Shown here in pieces: positions 21,369-29,992 of a stretch of 48,744 nt of DNA. A program made the position numbers and the translations under genes. Numbering within the stretch: the first letter of the stretch is position 1; each line of letters begins with the position of its first letter. The notes under the pieces are model-generated. The model was not told the origin of the DNA, did no database searches, and saw nothing but the letters and a program-made list of their open reading frames with translations. The DNA comes from Mesorhizobium metallidurans STM 2683 (GTDB lineage: Bacteria; Pseudomonadota; Alphaproteobacteria; Rhizobiales; Rhizobiaceae): contig NZ_CAUM01000099.1 of NCBI RefSeq assembly GCF_000350085.1, positions 1 to 48,744 of the forward strand, in the 5' to 3' direction.

Positions 21369-22784
21369 TCAGGAGAAACTGTCGTAGCCGGCACGGCCTT
21401 CGTCGAGAAGCCGCCTGATCACCGCGAGGCCATGCGTTAAGTCCTCTCGCCGTTCGGGCTGTGACACGCCAAAGCGGACGCCAAGGAAAACCTGTTCGGA
21501 GCGACCTGCCTTGAACTCGTCCTCATCGTCGATCAGCACGCCATGCTCGAGGCAGGCTTGCTTGAAGGTGCCGGAAAGCCATGGATCGGGCAAAGTGAGC
21601 CAAACGAAGGGCACGTTATCCAATGCCTTGAAGTCGAAGCCGTCGAGTATCTCGCGAACGATCGCTATGCGCGCGCTGATTTCGGCAATGCTGCGTTTGC
21701 GCATCTCGCTGGCCTGGCCGGACAAGACCAACCGGCTGCCCACCTCTGCCAGTAGGAAGGCGAGGCCGCCGGTCATCATCTTGTGGGCGACCCTGATCCG
21801 GTGGCGATAGGCCGGCGGGCAGGCTAGCCAGCCACTACGAACACCCGCCGCGACCGATTTCGACAGGCCGCCGGCAACGATTGTCCGTTCCGGCGCATAT
21901 TCGGCGAGCAACGGTGTCGGGTCGTCTGTCATGCCGCCATAGAGATCATCCTCAATCAGGACGACATTGTATTGACGGGCGACGCGCGCGATGGCCTCGC
22001 GGCGCGTTGCCGACAGCGTCACCAGCGTCGGGTTCTTGGCTGTCGGCATCAGGAACATTATTTTCGGATGTTTTTGCGCACAGACGCGCTCGAAATCCTC
22101 GGGATCGATGCCTTCGTCGTCCGCCGCCACCAGTGCGGTCCGGCGCCCAATCAGGCCGGCGCTGCGGGAAATCTGCGAGTAGGTGAGGTGTTCGAAGACA
22201 ACATAGTCGCCGGGAGTGGTGAGCCCTGCAATTGCTGCCATCACTGCGGCATGGGTGCCGAGGGTCGGAACGATGGTATCCGCGGTCGGGCGAAAAGAAT
22301 TGCGCGACAGCCAGCTTCTGCCGGCCTCAAACCAGCGGCCCGGGAAATCGCGCGTGTAGCTTGAAATCTCATGAGGATAGTCCTGCGTTGTGCGCGAAAG
22401 CACATCGGCGACAATGGCGCCCTGGCCAATGTCGGGCGCGGCCGTGCTGTCGAGGCGCAGTTTATCGCGAGGCACATCGAAGTAGGAGCGCGTGCCTTGC
22501 TCGACGGGTTCTAGGAAATCCGGCTTCGCGGCATCCGGGCGCTGCGTCAGGACATAGGTGCCGCGCCCGACTTCGCCGCTCACCAAGCCGCGCTCGCGCA
22601 GCAATTGATAGGCCCGGCCGACCGTGCCGACGGTCGCGCCGACATCGTAGGCCAGATCCCGCTGCGGCGGCAGCTTTGCGCCGGCCCCGATGACGCCCTT
22701 GTCGATATCTGACTCAATGCTGTCAGCAAGACGCTGATAGAGGGGGCCGGAACCGGCATTGAGATCGGGAAGCCAATTTGTCAT
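21369..22784 (-). CDS. MocR-family transcriptional regulator (GntR plus aminotransferase)
   Basis: A 471-residue fusion. Residues about 12-78 form a GntR winged helix (PLYQRLADSIESDIDKG, LPPQRDLAYDVG, VGTVGRAYQLLRERGLV). From about 110 it is a fold-type I aminotransferase domain; the PLP lysine is K309 in GGLSKSVAAGVRSGW, with IEDDLYGG upstream for the cofactor ring. MocR proteins sense PLP or amino-compound adducts and usually control a neighbour. The divergent DUF1127 gene is the nearest candidate target. It is convergent with nothing; purL starts 143 bases downstream on the same strand. Confidence 0.93.
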   Translation of the reverse strand: MTNWLPDLNAGSGPLYQRLADSIESDIDKGVIGAGAKLPPQRDLAYDVGATVGTVGRAYQLLRERGLVSGEVGRGTYVLTQRPDAAKPDFLEPVEQGTRSYFDVPRDKLRLDSTAAPDIGQGAIVADVLSRTTQDYPHEISSYTRDFPGRWFEAGRSWLSRNSFRPTADTIVPTLGTHAAVMAAIAGLTTPGDYVVFEHLTYSQISRSAGLIGRRTALVAADDEGIDPEDFERVCAQKHPKIMFLMPTAKNPTLVTLSATRREAIARVARQYNVVLIEDDLYGGMTDDPTPLLAEYAPERTIVAGGLSKSVAAGVRSGWLACPPAYRHRIRVAHKMMTGGLAFLLAEVGSRLVLSGQASEMRKRSIAEISARIAIVREILDGFDFKALDNVPFVWLTLPDPWLSGTFKQACLEHGVLIDDEDEFKAGRSEQVFLGVRFGVSQPERREDLTHGLAVIRRLLDEGRAGYDSFS

Positions 22785-22878
22785 GGTGACAATTTTCTAT
22801 ATTGCACCGAATTTAGAGTCAATACATATGAATTGCGCGGCGAAAAGGGCTGCAATTGCAAATTTTGGCGGAAAGAAA

Positions 22879-23124
22879 ATGAGTACAATTGAGCCAATCC
22901 GTTACGCGGGAACTGAATCGCCGGGGGCGCTCCCCTCAGGCCGGCGAACCTATGTCGGTCGCCTCGTGCGCCTGGTCAGGTCGCTCGCGAGCCGGATCGG
23001 GAGCTTGCTCGAGCGCCGGCGCAGCCGGCTGGTCTTGCTGGAGATGACCGACGATCAGCTCAAGGATATCGGCATCTCCCGCTGCGACGCCCACCGCGAA
23101 GGCCTGAGAGCGTTCTGGGACTGA
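22879..23124 (+). CDS. Small DUF1127 domain protein
   Basis: An 81-residue basic protein. Its C-terminal 40 residues (SRLVLLEMTDDQLKDIGISR, then CDAHREGL) are a DUF1127 domain, an Arg-rich helical module; members in other alphaproteobacteria affect RNA turnover, phosphate or stress physiology, but this one's role is unknown. GGCGGAAAG before ATG 22879 favours that start over ATG 22828, which would add 17 residues. It is divergent from the MocR gene, with the control region in 22785-22878. Confidence 0.75.
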   Translation: MSTIEPIRYAGTESPGALPSGRRTYVGRLVRLVRSLASRIGSLLERRRSRLVLLEMTDDQLKDIGISRCDAHREGLRAFWD

Positions 23125-23239
23125 AAGATGCACTCATGGGTGCTCGCTCGCTCAAAAAGGCGCTCTGATGTCCGCACTCAGGGTGTCTTTTGATATTCAG
23201 GGTGCGGGATATCGGGGCAGGCCGCGCGCTCGTAGCGGA

Positions 23240-23545
23240 TCAAACGAGATCATCGAGATCGACATTGAGAGCCGCCGCGATCTTCTTCATTGCCGAGATG
23301 CTGCCCTCTTTCTTGCCGCTTTCGATCTCGGAAATGTGTGGCGCGCCTAGTTCGGTTGCTGCAGCCAGATCGCGCGCGGACAGACCCGGTGCATTCGCCA
23401 AACCTTCACTGCGTTCTCGCCCGCGATGATGCGATTGACGATGCTGGCGGGGACCGGTTCATCACGTCCGGTGGCAATGTCGCCTTTCACCTTGTCAGCC
23501 ACGGCAACATCGTTGCCGTCAACAAGGCGCTCATACTCAAATAAA
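23240..23545 (-). pseudogene. Frameshifted HTH (XRE-type) antitoxin-like gene
   Basis: One reading frame gives a linker-like N-terminus (FEYERLVDGNDVAVAD, then EPVPASIVNRIIAGENAVKVWRMHR). The sequence then continues in another frame as LSARDLAAATELGAPHISEI, ESGKKEGSISAMKKIAAALN, VDLDDLV-stop, a complete XRE helix-turn-helix. The break is at 23383-23389 (plus-strand GACCCGG); one missing base there would restore RGLSARD. No proper start codon is visible. It resembles antitoxins of the type that carry a YERL start and a GENxxxVWR motif; no toxin gene is adjacent. Confidence 0.7.
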
Positions 23546-23629
23546 TTAGCTGACAGAGAACATGTAGACTGAAGAGGACTGCTGTGCCGCAACCTGTTCG
23601 AGCAATTCGTCCCTCGCGAACTGCCTGGA

Positions 23630-24277
23630 TCATCGCGGACGAGCGCCCGGACTCCTGATCCGTGAGATGCCGCGATCCGCGAGCACGGCAACGACACACA
23701 GCACGAGAAAAAGCCCGGTGACGGCCAGCGCCGAGAAGGCGACGCTGGTTGCGCCGTTGTTGGCGACATTGAGGAAGGGGTAAGGCACCTCGCCGGCGAT
23801 CGGTGCCCGCACCAGTACATAGGCCAGGTAGACAATGGGATAGACCATCCACCAGGATATGTCGCTCCACCTTGTGGTGCCGTCAGCGCCGGCTACAAGC
23901 CACCACAGCACGAACAGCACCGGCGTCACATAGTGCAGCAGCACGTCGCAGACCAGGAACAGCCCTTGTGGTTGCCAAAGCTGCGCCAGAACGGTGGCGT
24001 AGATGATGAAGACCAGCGAGATCGCCACCGCCACGCCTGCCCGCACCCGCGGCCCGGCAAAAGCCGGAAACCTGGCATAGCCGGTGGATGACAGCAGGGC
24101 GGTGTGGACGAATACCGCGCCGATATTGGTCAGGATGGTGAAGAAGCTGAAATAGAAGACGAGCGAGCCGAGGAAACTGCGGCCCGCTTCCATCGACGCC
24201 GGAATGGTGATGCAGATTTGCAGGACAAGCCCGGCGAGGCCAATGACCAGACCTGATATCTGCAGGAAGCGGCCCAT
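23630..24277 (-). CDS. Pr6Pr-like integral membrane protein
   Basis: A 215-residue protein with about six hydrophobic segments. The pattern YFSFFTILTNIGAVFVHTAL early, YVTPVLFVLWWLV in the middle, and WWMVYPIVYLAYVLVRAPI later matches the Pr6Pr family of six-helix membrane proteins of unknown function. ATG 24277 (MGRFLQISGLVIGLAGLVLQ) starts at the first helix; a longer upstream frame is basic and overlaps the lipoprotein gene. It lies four bases after the lipoprotein gene's stop, so the two form an operon. Confidence 0.75.
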   Translation of the reverse strand: MGRFLQISGLVIGLAGLVLQICITIPASMEAGRSFLGSLVFYFSFFTILTNIGAVFVHTALLSSTGYARFPAFAGPRVRAGVAVAISLVFIIYATVLAQLWQPQGLFLVCDVLLHYVTPVLFVLWWLVAGADGTTRWSDISWWMVYPIVYLAYVLVRAPIAGEVPYPFLNVANNGATSVAFSALAVTGLFLVLCVVAVLADRGISRIRSPGARPR

Positions 24278-24281
24278 CGCC

Positions 24282-24689
24282 CTATGCGGCCGCCGCGCAG
24301 GAGGGATTGCCCGCCTGCCAGCGGGCAATGTCCGAGCCGATCCGCGCGCCAAGCGGCTCGGCCATCAGCGGACCGAACACGTCGACGCGGCTGGAATTGC
24401 CCTGCGCCTGCACCACCAGCAGCGGCTTGCCGCCATAATGCTTGGCCGGCACCAGCAGGAAGCGCGGCGTGCCGCTGAACGAATTCAGTTCGTTGGCCAT
24501 CTGGTAGGACTTGAAGGCTGGATCCTTGCTGGCGATCCAGCATTTGTGGGCGGCGATCGCTACCTGCTCCATGGCCAGCAGCGAGGCACTTTTGCCCGAC
24601 GGGACCGGGGCGCTCTTCGGGCTCGACTGGCAGGACGCAAGCACAAAACCGGTTGCGATGAGAGCGAGGCAGGCGATTGTCTGTCTCAT
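24282..24689 (-). CDS. Predicted lipoprotein, unknown function
   Basis: A 135-residue exported protein. The signal peptide MRQTIACLALIATGFVLASC carries a lipobox (LASC, Cys at residue 20). The mature part has KCWIASKDPAFKSYQMANEL and RFLLVPAKHYGGKPLLVV segments but no domain I can name. A second cysteine pair (KCW and PSCAAAA) may form a disulfide. ATG 24689 was chosen to begin the signal peptide. It precedes the Pr6Pr gene by four bases and follows purQ by 38 bases on the same strand. Confidence 0.7.
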   Translation of the reverse strand: MRQTIACLALIATGFVLASCQSSPKSAPVPSGKSASLLAMEQVAIAAHKCWIASKDPAFKSYQMANELNSFSGTPRFLLVPAKHYGGKPLLVVQAQGNSSRVDVFGPLMAEPLGARIGSDIARWQAGNPSCAAAA

Positions 24690-24727
24690 GGTCAAGCGGC
24701 TTCCGTCTCAAGTTGGAAAGGAAGATA

Positions 24728-25396
24728 TCAAGCGGCGATGCCGAGGGCGCCTTCGAACAAAGCCCGGCCGTCATTGCCGCCATGAGCCGCTTCAATCAGG
24801 TTTTCCGGGTGTGGCATCAAGCCCAGCACATTGCCCTGGCTGTTGATGATGCCAGCAATGTCGTTGATCGAGCCATTGGGGTTGGTGCCTTCGGCATAGC
24901 GGAACACCACCTGGCCATCGCCTTCGAGCCGGCGAAGCGTCTCGGCATCGGCGAAATAATTGCCGTCGTGATGCGCCACCGGCGAACGGATGATCTGGCC
25001 CGGCTGGTAGCGGCGGGTGAACATGGTGTTGGCGTTGGCGATCTGCAGCTTCACCTGGCGGCAGACGAATTTCAGCGACGCATTACGCATCAATGCCCCC
25101 GGCAGCATTCCGGCCTCGACCAGTATCTGGAAACCGTTGCAGACGCCGATCACCATGACGCCCTTGGCCGCCTTTTCGGCGACCGCCCGCATCACCGGCA
25201 TGCGCGCGGCAATCGCCCCGCAGCGCAGGTAGTCGCCGAAGGAAAAGCCGCCCGGAATGGCGATCAGGTCGACGTCGGGGATTTCGGTATCGGTCTGCCA
25301 GACGGTGGCCGGCGCCTTGCCGGAAATCTTGGTCAGCGCCGCGATCATGTCGCGGTCGCGATTGAGGCCGGGGAGAAGAACGACGGCTGATTTCAT
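24728..25396 (-). CDS. purQ: Phosphoribosylformylglycinamidine synthase subunit PurQ
   Basis: PurQ is the glutaminase subunit of FGAM synthase, releasing ammonia from glutamine for PurL. The 222-residue class I amidotransferase has its nucleophile C86 in [13 protein letters not shown] and the catalytic His-Glu pair in LMPHPEN near the C-terminus. [15 protein letters not shown] near residue 51 is typical of PurQ. ATG 25396 begins [16 protein letters not shown]. The gene follows purS with a 74-base gap. Confidence 0.97.
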   Translation of the reverse strand: MKSAVVLLPGLNRDRDMIAALTKISGKAPATVWQTDTEIPDVDLIAIPGGFSFGDYLRCGAIAARMPVMRAVAEKAAKGVMVIGVCNGFQILVEAGMLPGALMRNASLKFVCRQVKLQIANANTMFTRRYQPGQIIRSPVAHHDGNYFADAETLRRLEGDGQVVFRYAEGTNPNGSINDIAGIINSQGNVLGLMPHPENLIEAAHGGNDGRALFEGALGIAA

Positions 25397-25470
25397 TTCG
25401 GTTCGTAAGGCCTCTGGGCTTCGGCGAGTTCGCACAGATTAGTGTCGGTCATCTGCCTTCCGGCACAACC

Positions 25471-25722
25471 TTAGGTAATGGCTACGCTATAGTTCTCAAT
25501 CACAGTATTCGCCAGAAGCCTGTCGCACATGGCCTTGAGATCGGCCTCGGCCTTGGCCTTGTCGGTTTCCGCGAGCTCGACGTCGAAGACCTTGCCCTGG
25601 CGCACCTGGCCGACGCCGCCGAAGCCCAATCCGGACAGCGCGTGTTCGATCGCCTTGCCTTGCGGGTCGAGCACGCCGTTCTTGAGGGTTACGGTGACGC
25701 GGGCCTTGATCACGCTGGACAT
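25471..25722 (-). CDS. purS: Phosphoribosylformylglycinamidine synthase subunit PurS
   Basis: The 83-residue PurS dimer bridges PurQ and PurL in the FGAM synthase complex and is needed for ammonia transfer. It shows the family pattern: KARVTVTLKNGVLDPQGKAI, then HALSGLGFGGVGQVRQGKVF, and a final LLANTVIENYSV. The length is normal. It lies 25 bases after purC and before purQ, the usual purC-purS-purQ order of Rhizobiales. Confidence 0.95.
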   Translation of the reverse strand: MSSVIKARVTVTLKNGVLDPQGKAIEHALSGLGFGGVGQVRQGKVFDVELAETDKAKAEADLKAMCDRLLANTVIENYSVAIT

Positions 25723-25747
25723 GCTCCTGTTCCGATAGACGGGAAAA

Positions 25748-26542
25748 CTAGTGCTTCATGCCCTTGGGCGGCTCGCTGGAGGCGACGAGCACTGGCCCGG
25801 TCGGGCGCGGGGGCTCGTTCTCGTTCATGATGCCGAGGCGGCGGGCAACTTCCTGGTAGGCTTCGACCAGCCCGCCCATGTCGCGGCGGAAACGGTCTTT
25901 GTCGAGCTTGTCCTGCGTCGCGACATCCCACAACCGGCAGGAATCGGGCGAGATCTCGTCGGCGACGACGATGCGCATCATGTCGCCCTCGAACAGGCGG
26001 CCGCATTCGATCTTGAAGTCGACGAGCTGGATGCCGACGCCCATGAACAGGCCGGAAAGAAAATCGTTGACGCGGATGGCCAGCGCCATGACGTCGTCGA
26101 TCTCCTGCGGGCTTGCCCAGCCGAAAGCGGTGATGTGCTCTTCCGACACCATCGGATCGTCGAGCGCGTCGGCCTTGTAATAGAATTCGATGATCGAGCG
26201 CGGCAGCACCGTGCCTTCCTCGATGCCGAGGCGCTTGGCCAGCGAGCCGGCGGCGACATTGCGCACGACCACTTCGAGCGGGATGATCTCGACTTCCTTG
26301 ATCAGCTGCTCGCGCATGTTGAGCCGGCGGATGAAGTGGGTCGGAATGCCCATCCGGTTGAGATGGTTGAAGATATGCTCGGAAATACGGTTGTTGAGCA
26401 CGCCCTTGCCATCGACGACTTCATGTTTCTTCTTGTTGAAGGCGGTGGCGTCGTCCTTGAAGAACTGGATCAGTGTACCCGGCTCAGGTCCTTCATAGAG
26501 GATCTTGGCCTTGCCTTCATAAATGCGGCGGCGATTTTTCAT
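25748..26542 (-). CDS. purC: Phosphoribosylaminoimidazole-succinocarboxamide synthase
   Basis: PurC (SAICAR synthase) joins aspartate to CAIR with ATP in purine synthesis. The 264-residue product starts [18 protein letters not shown], with the KDDATAFN segment, [19 protein letters not shown], and the [10 protein letters not shown] and [12 protein letters not shown] signatures. A C-terminal tail (about 25 residues, Pro-rich) extends past the core. Upstream 26543-26815 holds the divergent promoters for purC and the zeta-subunit gene; I find no named operator there. Confidence 0.96.
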   Translation of the reverse strand: MKNRRRIYEGKAKILYEGPEPGTLIQFFKDDATAFNKKKHEVVDGKGVLNNRISEHIFNHLNRMGIPTHFIRRLNMREQLIKEVEIIPLEVVVRNVAAGSLAKRLGIEEGTVLPRSIIEFYYKADALDDPMVSEEHITAFGWASPQEIDDVMALAIRVNDFLSGLFMGVGIQLVDFKIECGRLFEGDMMRIVVADEISPDSCRLWDVATQDKLDKDRFRRDMGGLVEAYQEVARRLGIMNENEPPRPTGPVLVASSEPPKGMKH

Positions 26543-26815
26543 CTGATTTTCTCTGGATTTCCGGGCAGGCGGCAAGCAACCAGTTCCTGCCCGTCAGCCT
26601 AAATTAGTGAGGCGACGGGTAGGGTTCAATGCCGGTGTCTATCTCAATCGCGGTGTTTGCTCAATCGGCAAATCCTTTCAATCACCGCTTTCCGGACTGA
26701 AATGCCGCAGAGCAGCAAGCGATGTAGCATATTGACCGACCCGCGGCCTTTTGATTTGTGCTCGTCCAGCACACATATTCACCGTCAACGAATCGGATTT
26801 CATCGGAGGGATGCC

Positions 26816-27136
26816 ATGAGCAGCATGAAAGACCGCGAAGAGGGCTTCGAGCGCAAATTCGCATTCGACGAGGAGCTTCGGTTCAAGGCCTCGGCCCGCC
26901 GCAACAGGGCGCTCGGCATGTGGGCCGCGGAAAAACTGGGCAAATCTGGCGCCGATGCCGAGGCCTACGCCAAGCAGGTGGTCGTCGCCGACATCGAGGA
27001 AGCCGGCGACCATGATGTTTTCCGCAAGATACGCAAGGATTTCGACGAAGCCGGCGTCGACCAGTCGGACCATCAGATCCGCCGCACCATGGATGAATTG
27101 ATGGCGCAGGCCATCGAGCAGATCAAGAACACCTAG
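26816..27136 (+). CDS. DUF1476 protein, F1-ATPase inhibitor zeta-subunit family
   Basis: A 106-residue, highly charged, mostly helical protein. Alphaproteobacterial DUF1476 proteins include the zeta subunit, which binds the F1 part of ATP synthase and blocks its ATPase direction through its N-terminus. The N-terminal KDREEGFERKFAFDEELRFK and ARRNRALGMWAAEKLG segments match this family, as do the FRKIRKDFDEAGV and DHQIRRTMDEL helices. GGAGGG just before ATG 26816 decides the start. Inhibitory strength varies between species and cannot be inferred. Confidence 0.88.
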   Translation: MSSMKDREEGFERKFAFDEELRFKASARRNRALGMWAAEKLGKSGADAEAYAKQVVVADIEEAGDHDVFRKIRKDFDEAGVDQSDHQIRRTMDELMAQAIEQIKNT

Positions 27137-27205
27137 AGCATGATCCCGAACCGGAGGTCCGCGTTAGCGAAAAGTGGAGACCGGTTTTCGGAGAAGATCA
27201 TGCTC
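27136..27205. repeat. Palindromic repeat, copy C (variant)
   Basis: The ends GAGCATGATCCCGAA and AGATCATGCTC are inverted. Unlike the other copies it has about 20 extra bases in the middle, after CCCGAA, before AAAAGTGGAGACCGGTTTTCGG. It begins at the stop codon of the zeta-subunit gene. Confidence 0.75.
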
Positions 27206-27234
27206 AAAGAAAACAGCGTCTTCTGGACCAATCG

Positions 27235-27265
27235 ACCGCCCGGCCTATCCGGGCGGTTTTTCTTT
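27235..27265 (+). terminator. Intrinsic terminator after the zeta-subunit gene
   Basis: ACCGCCCGG (27235-27243) pairs perfectly with CCGGGCGGT (27249-27257) around CCTAT, followed by TTTTCTTT. It lies 100 bases after the stop, beyond repeat copy C, so the repeat is transcribed as part of the 3' end. Confidence 0.8.
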
Positions 27266-27339
27266 GCCTTTGCCGTCGTTTCCGGCTGAAACTGCGCCAG
27301 AGCCTGTTCTCCGGCCTTTATCCAACAAGGAAAGCGCCA

Positions 27340-28113
27340 ATGTCCCTGAAGTCACGCCTGGCGGCGGATGAAACGCTGTGCACCGCGTGGTCCGGCGTGC
27401 CGGATGCCTTGACGGTCGAAATCCTGGCCAAACAGGGGTTTGACGCCGTCACGCTCGACATGCAGCATGGCGGCCATAATGAGGATAGCGTGCTGCGTGG
27501 CATCGCGCCGGTGCTGGCAGCCAGCAAGCCGGCGCTGGTGCGCATTCCGGTCGGCCGTTTCGACATGGCCAGCCGCGCGCTCGATTTCGGCGCCGAGGCA
27601 GTGATTGCGCCGATGGTGAATTCGGTCGCGGACGCCAAGCTGTTCGCGGCCGCCATGAAATACCCGCCGCTCGGCGAGCGCTCCTGGGGGCCGACCTACG
27701 CCTTCCCGCGCCACGGCAAGGGCGACCATGCCGACTGGCTGCGAGACTCCAACCAGCGCACCATGGCCTTCGCCATGGTCGAGACACGCGCCGCGCTCGA
27801 CGCGCTCGACGGCATCCTCGACACGCCGGGCATCGATGGCATCTTCCTCGGCCCGTCCGACTTCTCGATTGCCTGGTCGAAAGGCACAACCGTCAATTCG
27901 ACGCTTGAAAGCATGATGGAAACCGTCGCCTCGATCGCGGAGCGGACGCGCAAAGCCGGCAAGCATGCCGCGATCTACGTCATGGAACCGGCCATTGCCG
28001 GCCGCGTGGTCGCGATGGGCTACCGGCTGCTGGCCATGGGCTCCGAGCATTCGCTCATTTCGCTCGGGGCAAAAACCCTGCTGAAAAGCGTCAAGGATTC
28101 GATCGGATCCTAG
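27340..28113 (+). CDS. HpcH/HpaI aldolase family protein
   Basis: A 257-residue class II, metal-dependent aldolase of the HpcH/HpaI family, which cleaves 4-hydroxy-2-oxo acids to pyruvate and an aldehyde. Visible are LDMQHGGHNEDSVLRGI (about residues 39-55), VRIPVGRFDMASRALDFGAEAVIAPMV in two parts, GPTYAFPRHG, and a late GIDGIFLGPSDFS. The usual metal ligand glutamate is in AMVETRAAL. The physiological substrate is unknown; no aromatic degradation genes are adjacent. It is a single-gene unit followed directly by a 209-base repeat. Confidence 0.85.
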   Translation: MSLKSRLAADETLCTAWSGVPDALTVEILAKQGFDAVTLDMQHGGHNEDSVLRGIAPVLAASKPALVRIPVGRFDMASRALDFGAEAVIAPMVNSVADAKLFAAAMKYPPLGERSWGPTYAFPRHGKGDHADWLRDSNQRTMAFAMVETRAALDALDGILDTPGIDGIFLGPSDFSIAWSKGTTVNSTLESMMETVASIAERTRKAGKHAAIYVMEPAIAGRVVAMGYRLLAMGSEHSLISLGAKTLLKSVKDSIGS

Positions 28114-28118
28114 AAAGC

Positions 28119-28327
28119 AGAGGCTGTCTCGAAATTCGCTCTGGCGAATCATATGGTGGTGGTTTCGAGAACCGGAGCGCAGCGGACATTTGGGTCCGTG
28201 AGCACCGGCCTACGCCGGCCGTAGCCTTAGCTACCACAACCGCTCATGAGTGCTTCGGCCGGCGAAGGCCGGAAGCGCAGAAAACGCCGCCAGATGGCCG
28301 CCGGAGTAGAGTTTCCAGATAGCCTCT
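28119..28327. repeat. MITE-like imperfect inverted repeat between convergent genes
   Basis: The left end AGAGGCTGTCTCGAAATTCG (from 28119) and the complement of the right end, AGAGGCTATCTGGAAACTCT (28327 inward), align over about 40 bases. The interior holds shorter palindromes, such as TACGCCGGCCGTAG and GGCCGGCGAAGGCC. It fills the gap between the aldolase stop (28113) and the hydrolase stop (28326-28328), and the hydrolase stop codon overlaps its end. Confidence 0.6.
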
Positions 28328-28874
28328 AGAGATCCGTCAAGAACTTGGCGAATGTCATCGAGCCTTCAGGCCACGGGCCGAATCCGGAATCCGCATTGAG
28401 ATGGCCGGCATCGCCGGCGTCGATGAACAGCGAGCCCCAGGCGCCGGCAATGTCTTCGGCAACGTCAAAGGCGCAGAACGGGTCGTTGCGGCTGGCGATC
28501 ACCACCGAGGGAAAGTTGAGCGGCTCGCGCGGGTAGGGGCCGAACGTCATCAGGTGCTTCGGCTTTATCTTGAGGTTGGCGACGTCGGGCGGCGCCACGA
28601 AGAAGGCTCCCGCCACAGGCCGCTGGAACTGCGGCATGGCCTGGACAGCCGTCGCGACGCCAAGCGAATGCGCGACGAGGACGACCGGCCTTTCGGCCTC
28701 GTTGACCGCCTTCGCCACGCTCGCGGTCCAGTCGTCGCGCACCGGTTTCGACCACTCCGCCTGCTCGACGCGGCGTGCCGTCGACAATTTCGCTTGCCAG
28801 CGGCTTTGCCAATGGTCCGGGCCGGAATTGGTATAGCCCGGCACGATGAGAATATCTGCATCCCTGACTTTCAT
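28326..28874 (-). CDS. RBBP9/YdeN-family alpha/beta hydrolase (first of two)
   Basis: A 182-residue small serine hydrolase of the RBBP9 type. It opens with ILIVPGYTNSGPDHWQSRW (oxyanion region), has the nucleophile elbow AHSLGVA, an aspartate near ASRNDPF, and a late histidine in DAGHLNADSGFG, the usual Ser-Asp-His triad. Substrates of bacterial members are mostly unknown. ATG 28874 (MKVRDADIL) was chosen; ATG 28883 is possible. A related gene lies 1.7 kb away at 29993. The end meets a repeat. Confidence 0.85.
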   Translation of the reverse strand: MKVRDADILIVPGYTNSGPDHWQSRWQAKLSTARRVEQAEWSKPVRDDWTASVAKAVNEAERPVVLVAHSLGVATAVQAMPQFQRPVAGAFFVAPPDVANLKIKPKHLMTFGPYPREPLNFPSVVIASRNDPFCAFDVAEDIAGAWGSLFIDAGDAGHLNADSGFGPWPEGSMTFAKFLTDL

Positions 28875-28911
28875 GGCGCGCATGTAGCGAGCGGCATCGC
28901 CGCATGCAACC

Positions 28912-28960
28912 GCGCATGATCCCAAAAAGTGGGAACCGGTTCTTGGATATGATCATGCGC
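28912..28960. repeat. Palindromic repeat, copy D
   Basis: GCGCATGATCCC at the left and GATCATGCGC at the right are inverted; the core AAAAAGTGGGAACCGGTTCTTGG has the same plan as copy E. It lies upstream of the first RBBP9-like hydrolase. The remaining stretch to 29175 shows no gene. Confidence 0.8.
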
Positions 28961-29175
28961 CAAGCTAAAGCTGTTCGACGCATTTGATCACAATAGTGAA
29001 CACCTTGTTCGCTTCCTGCCGTCTTGTGTGAACGATCGAGATCGACGATTTGTCCGCTTGAGCAAGACAGCCGTGAAGGACCGGGATTTTTGGCGCTGAC
29101 ACGACGTACAATGATCGGCGGCGCCGGGCTCCTGGCCATGGAGCTTCATCAAGCGCCGCCCAAACGGAGAGTTCG

Positions 29176-29988
29176 ATGAGCGAATTGCCTTTTGCCGCCA
29201 CGACACCGGTGAGCGTTGCCCGCGTCGGATTACGCGCGCGGGATGCCGAGAGCCTGGCCGCCTATTATCGCCAGGTTGTCGGGTTGCAGGAATTGAGCCG
29301 TGCCGATGGCGCGATCACGCTGGGCGCCGCCAATCGTCCGCTGTTCGTCATTGAGGCGGATCCGGCGGCGAAGCCTGACGATCCGCGTAGCGCCGGCCTG
29401 TTCCACACCGCCTTCCTGCTGCCTAGTCGTGCCGATCTCGGCCGCTGGATCAATCATGCCATCGCCAACAAGATCGCCATCGAGGGCGCATCCGACCACC
29501 TGGTCAGCGAGGCGCTCTACCTGACCGACCCCGAGGGCAACGGCATCGAGATCTATGCCGACCGCCAGCAGCGGGATTGGAAGTGGAACGGCGACAAGAT
29601 CGCGATGGCGACAGAGCGGCTGAATATCCCCTCGGTCGTCGCCGACGTTCCGGCTGGCGATGCCGGCTGGCAGGGCGCGCCTGAAAACAGCATCATCGGC
29701 CACGTCCATTTGCGCGTCGGCAGGCCGGAAGAGGCCGAGGCCTGGTGGAACAAGGAGTTCGGCTTCGATACTGTGGCGAAATATGGCGGCGCGGCGGTAT
29801 TTCTGTCGTCCGGTGGCTATCACCACCATATCGGCGCCAATGCCTGGCAGAGTTCCGGCGCCGGCCGTCGTGATCCCGCGCGGTCCGGCCTCGCCTGGGT
29901 CGAGATGCGTTCGGACAATATGACCGATGAGACGGCCCGCGAGGATCCGTGGGGAACGGTAATCAGGACCGTTCCCGGCAAGGCCTGA
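29176..29988 (+). CDS. VOC-family (CatE-like) dioxygenase/glyoxalase fold protein
   Basis: A 270-residue protein with two vicinal-oxygen-chelate modules (residues about 12-130 and 170-265). The first has VGLRARDAESLAAYYRQVVG, AGLFHTAFLLPSRADLG, and YLTDPEGNGIEIYADR; the second has GHVHLRVGRPEEAEAWW and GGYHHHIGANAWQSSG. Metal-ligand candidates are the His in FHTAF and GHVHL and the Glu in GIEIY. It resembles the CatE catechol-2,3-dioxygenase family, but real substrates vary widely. It ends 4 bases from the convergent second RBBP9-like gene. Confidence 0.85.
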   Translation: MSELPFAATTPVSVARVGLRARDAESLAAYYRQVVGLQELSRADGAITLGAANRPLFVIEADPAAKPDDPRSAGLFHTAFLLPSRADLGRWINHAIANKIAIEGASDHLVSEALYLTDPEGNGIEIYADRQQRDWKWNGDKIAMATERLNIPSVVADVPAGDAGWQGAPENSIIGHVHLRVGRPEEAEAWWNKEFGFDTVAKYGGAAVFLSSGGYHHHIGANAWQSSGAGRRDPARSGLAWVEMRSDNMTDETAREDPWGTVIRTVPGKA

Positions 29989-29992
29989 TTAT

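Noticed and set aside
28119..28327. CRISPR-like or tRNA structure
   Set aside because: The palindromes are not regularly spaced direct repeats and no cloverleaf forms; an inverted-repeat element explains it better.
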